A DNA stretch of 64,000 bases from Patiriisocius marinus. Its GTDB lineage: Bacteria > Bacteroidota > Bacteroidia > Flavobacteriales > Flavobacteriaceae. A program made the translations under genes and the position numbers. The DNA lies in assembly GCF_008974325.1 (NCBI RefSeq), contig NZ_BKCG01000002.1, positions 248,001 to 312,000 of the forward strand, written 5' to 3'. The notes beneath the pieces are model-generated. The model searched no databases. It saw nothing but the letters and a program-made list of their open reading frames with translations, and had not been told where the DNA came from. Shown here piece after piece: positions 62,638 to 64,000 of the stretch (position 1 is the first letter of the stretch; the number at the start of each line of letters is the position of its first letter).

Positions 62638-63946
62638 TGAGTGCTTTATTTAACAATTTATCATTAATATGTTTTCGTTGTTTTATACCTAGTTTTTTAA
62701 TGCTTTCAACTTTCTTAATTAAGTTGCCTTGGCCTGTTAGCTTTTTCATAGTTCCATCATAACTACCTTTTACAGTGTTTAGTTGGTTTCCTACTTTAAT
62801 TAAATCTTCAGTTAGGTTGACAAATTGATCATATAATCTACCAGCTTGCGTTGCTATCTCTAAGGCATTCTGTTGCTGTTTTTCATTGTTCCACATAGTA
62901 TCAATGGTTCTCAATGTAGCAAGTAATGTAGAGGGAGTTACTATAACAATATTCTTTTCAAATGCCCAAGCATATAGGTTTTCATCGTGATTAACAGCTA
63001 CTGCAAAAGCAGGTTCTATAGGCACAAATAATAAAACAAAGTCTGGACTCTCAATTTTATAAAGTTCGTGATAATTTTTACTACTTAATTGTTCAATGTG
63101 CTTTTTAAGTGATCTAACATGTTCTGCAAGAAATCCCGAACGAATTAACTCATCATCTTCATTTACAAATCGTTCATAAGCAATTAGAGATACCTTAGAG
63201 TCAATAATCATTTTATTAGAATCTGGCAGATGAATTACAACATCCGGTAATACCCTTTTACCATCATCTGTCACAAAACTTTGCTGAACAAAATACTCTC
63301 TTTCTTTTTCTAATCCGCTTTTTTCTAAAACACGTTCTAAAACCAATTCACCCCAATTACCTTGTATTTTATTATCTCCCTTTAAGGCTTTGGTTAGATT
63401 GGTAGCCTCTTTACTCATTTGCTCGTTTAACTCTTTTAAACCAAGTATTTGCTGGCGTAACGAAGCTTGACTTGTTAAACTTTCTTTGTGAGTATCATCA
63501 ACACGTTTTTCAAATTTGTCTATTTTATCCTGTAGTGGTTTTAATATAGTATCAATATTTTCTTTGTTCTGTTTCGTAAATTTTTCAGATTTATTATCAA
63601 GTATCTTGTTTGCTAAATTTTCAAATTCTATTGTAAATTTTTCATTTATTTTTTCAAGTTCATTTGATTGTTCCCTAAGTTTAGTTTCAAGGTTTTCAAC
63701 GATGGTATTTCGTTTAGTTAATTCCATATTGAGGAAATCCTTTTCTTTTCTAATATTTTCTCTTTGTTGTAAAGCACTATCAAATCGTTCTTCAAGTTTT
63801 TCACTTTGTGATTTAGATTGAAGTAACCTTTCTTCAAGCGTTCCTATTTCGGTTTTAGATTTTAAACGCGAGAATAGATTCCCTAAAAAGGCTCCAGCTA
63901 AAAGACAAATAAGTCCTATGATGCTAAAAATGATGATTTCGTTCAT
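62621..63946 (-). CDS. rmuC: DNA recombination protein RmuC
   Basis: 441 residues. An N-terminal membrane helix (IIIFSIIGLICLLAGAFLG) is followed by a long coiled coil (about residues 25-170, rich in Glu, Lys, Leu, Gln). The conserved RmuC domain comes next: QGNWGELVLERVLEKSGLEK, VIHLPDSNKMIIDSKVSLIA, DFVLLFVPIEPAFAVAVNHD, IVTPSTLLATLRTIDTMWNN. The domain is nuclease-like (PD-(D/E)XK) and limits rearrangements at repeats. It is the first gene of a chain with three small membrane-protein genes. Confidence 0.95.
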   Translation of the reverse strand: MNEIIIFSIIGLICLLAGAFLGNLFSRLKSKTEIGTLEERLLQSKSQSEKLEERFDSALQQRENIRKEKDFLNMELTKRNTIVENLETKLREQSNELEKINEKFTIEFENLANKILDNKSEKFTKQNKENIDTILKPLQDKIDKFEKRVDDTHKESLTSQASLRQQILGLKELNEQMSKEATNLTKALKGDNKIQGNWGELVLERVLEKSGLEKEREYFVQQSFVTDDGKRVLPDVVIHLPDSNKMIIDSKVSLIAYERFVNEDDELIRSGFLAEHVRSLKKHIEQLSSKNYHELYKIESPDFVLLFVPIEPAFAVAVNHDENLYAWAFEKNIVIVTPSTLLATLRTIDTMWNNEKQQQNALEIATQAGRLYDQFVNLTEDLIKVGNQLNTVKGSYDGTMKKLTGQGNLIKKVESIKKLGIKQRKHINDKLLNKALNDEAE

Positions 63947-63964
63947 TGGGTAATAAAGCTAAGA

Positions 63965-64000
63965 TTATTTAATAGTAAAACGTCCAGTCATTTTATCAAA
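63965..64000 (-). CDS. C-terminal end of a gene entering from the right
   Basis: The minus strand reads FDKMTGRFTIK and a TAA at 63965-63967, 18 bp upstream of rmuC. Only 11 residues are in the window, too few to name it. The tight spacing suggests one operon with rmuC. Confidence 0.45.
   Translation of the reverse strand, partial: FDKMTGRFTIK

Noticed and set aside
1-64000. tRNA, rRNA, CRISPR arrays, prophage or intact IS elements
   Set aside because: I looked through the gaps by eye and found no cloverleaf-like segment, direct-repeat/spacer pattern, transposase or phage gene. A tRNA scan would be decisive, but the gaps hold little room.

Overview
The window is AT-rich bacterial DNA from a Bacteroidota organism, almost certainly a free-living, probably marine, member of the Flavobacteriaceae. 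The signs are: promoters of the TTTG / TAnnTTTG type; seven proteins ending in a type IX secretion (T9SS) type A sorting domain; type B ribosomal protein L31; a single-chain PurL of about 1220 residues; and Bacteroidota families such as DUF4199 and the GlmU-like hexapeptide protein. I see no rRNA, tRNA, CRISPR array, phage or intact insertion sequence. Most of the window is ordinary chromosome with some accessory patches.

Layout. 1-5.2 kb: end of a secreted T9SS protein, YdeI/OmdA-like protein, M1 aminopeptidase, CPBP protease, VOC protein. 5.3-8.8 kb: an accessory patch with a lipase-like hydrolase / ECF sigma factor / membrane protein operon and two lone membrane-protein genes separated by imperfect palindromic repeats. 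8.8-14.6 kb: M28 peptidase with an in-frame nonsense codon, M23 peptidase, membrane-anchored AraC regulator, beta-propeller protein, secreted nuclease/phosphatase. 15.1-27.3 kb: fatty-acid degradation. This is a fadN-fadA-fadE operon with its MarR regulator and a perfect 22-bp operator candidate, and downstream a long-chain acyl-CoA ligase; between them lie a TetR/SDR pair with its own palindrome, two NAD(P)/FAD enzymes and a decayed hydrolase. 27.4-41 kb: T9SS carboxypeptidase, purL, a large T9SS protein, MBL hydrolase, T9SS endonuclease I, RsmB-like rRNA methylase, Ycf48-like propeller lipoprotein. 40.86-41.22 kb: two tandem small-RNA units in a gene-free stretch. 41.2-54.5 kb: MsbA-like exporter, phosphohexomutase, GT2, DUF4199, L31, GlmU-like, peptide-binding lipoprotein, MtaB, GNAT, hydrolase, lytic transglycosylase, half-size TauE. 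54.5-64 kb: thioredoxin-like protein, TPR protein, L34, CarB, T9SS cupredoxin, T9SS propeller, three small membrane proteins and RmuC.

How it fits together. The fad block can activate long-chain fatty acids (ligase) and run the beta-oxidation cycle (acyl-CoA dehydrogenase, hydratase/3-hydroxyacyl dehydrogenase, thiolase) under a MarR switch. The T9SS cargo (carboxypeptidase, nucleases, propellers, cupredoxin) together with the other exported peptidases and the peptide-binding lipoprotein suggest a bacterium feeding on protein, DNA and lipid from outside.

The two least explained items are the twin small-RNA locus at 40865-41217 (each unit has its own promoter, a hairpin showing UGCC(Y)(Y)AA in its loop, and a terminator) and the palindrome-separated, cassette-like genes at 7.36-8.78 kb.
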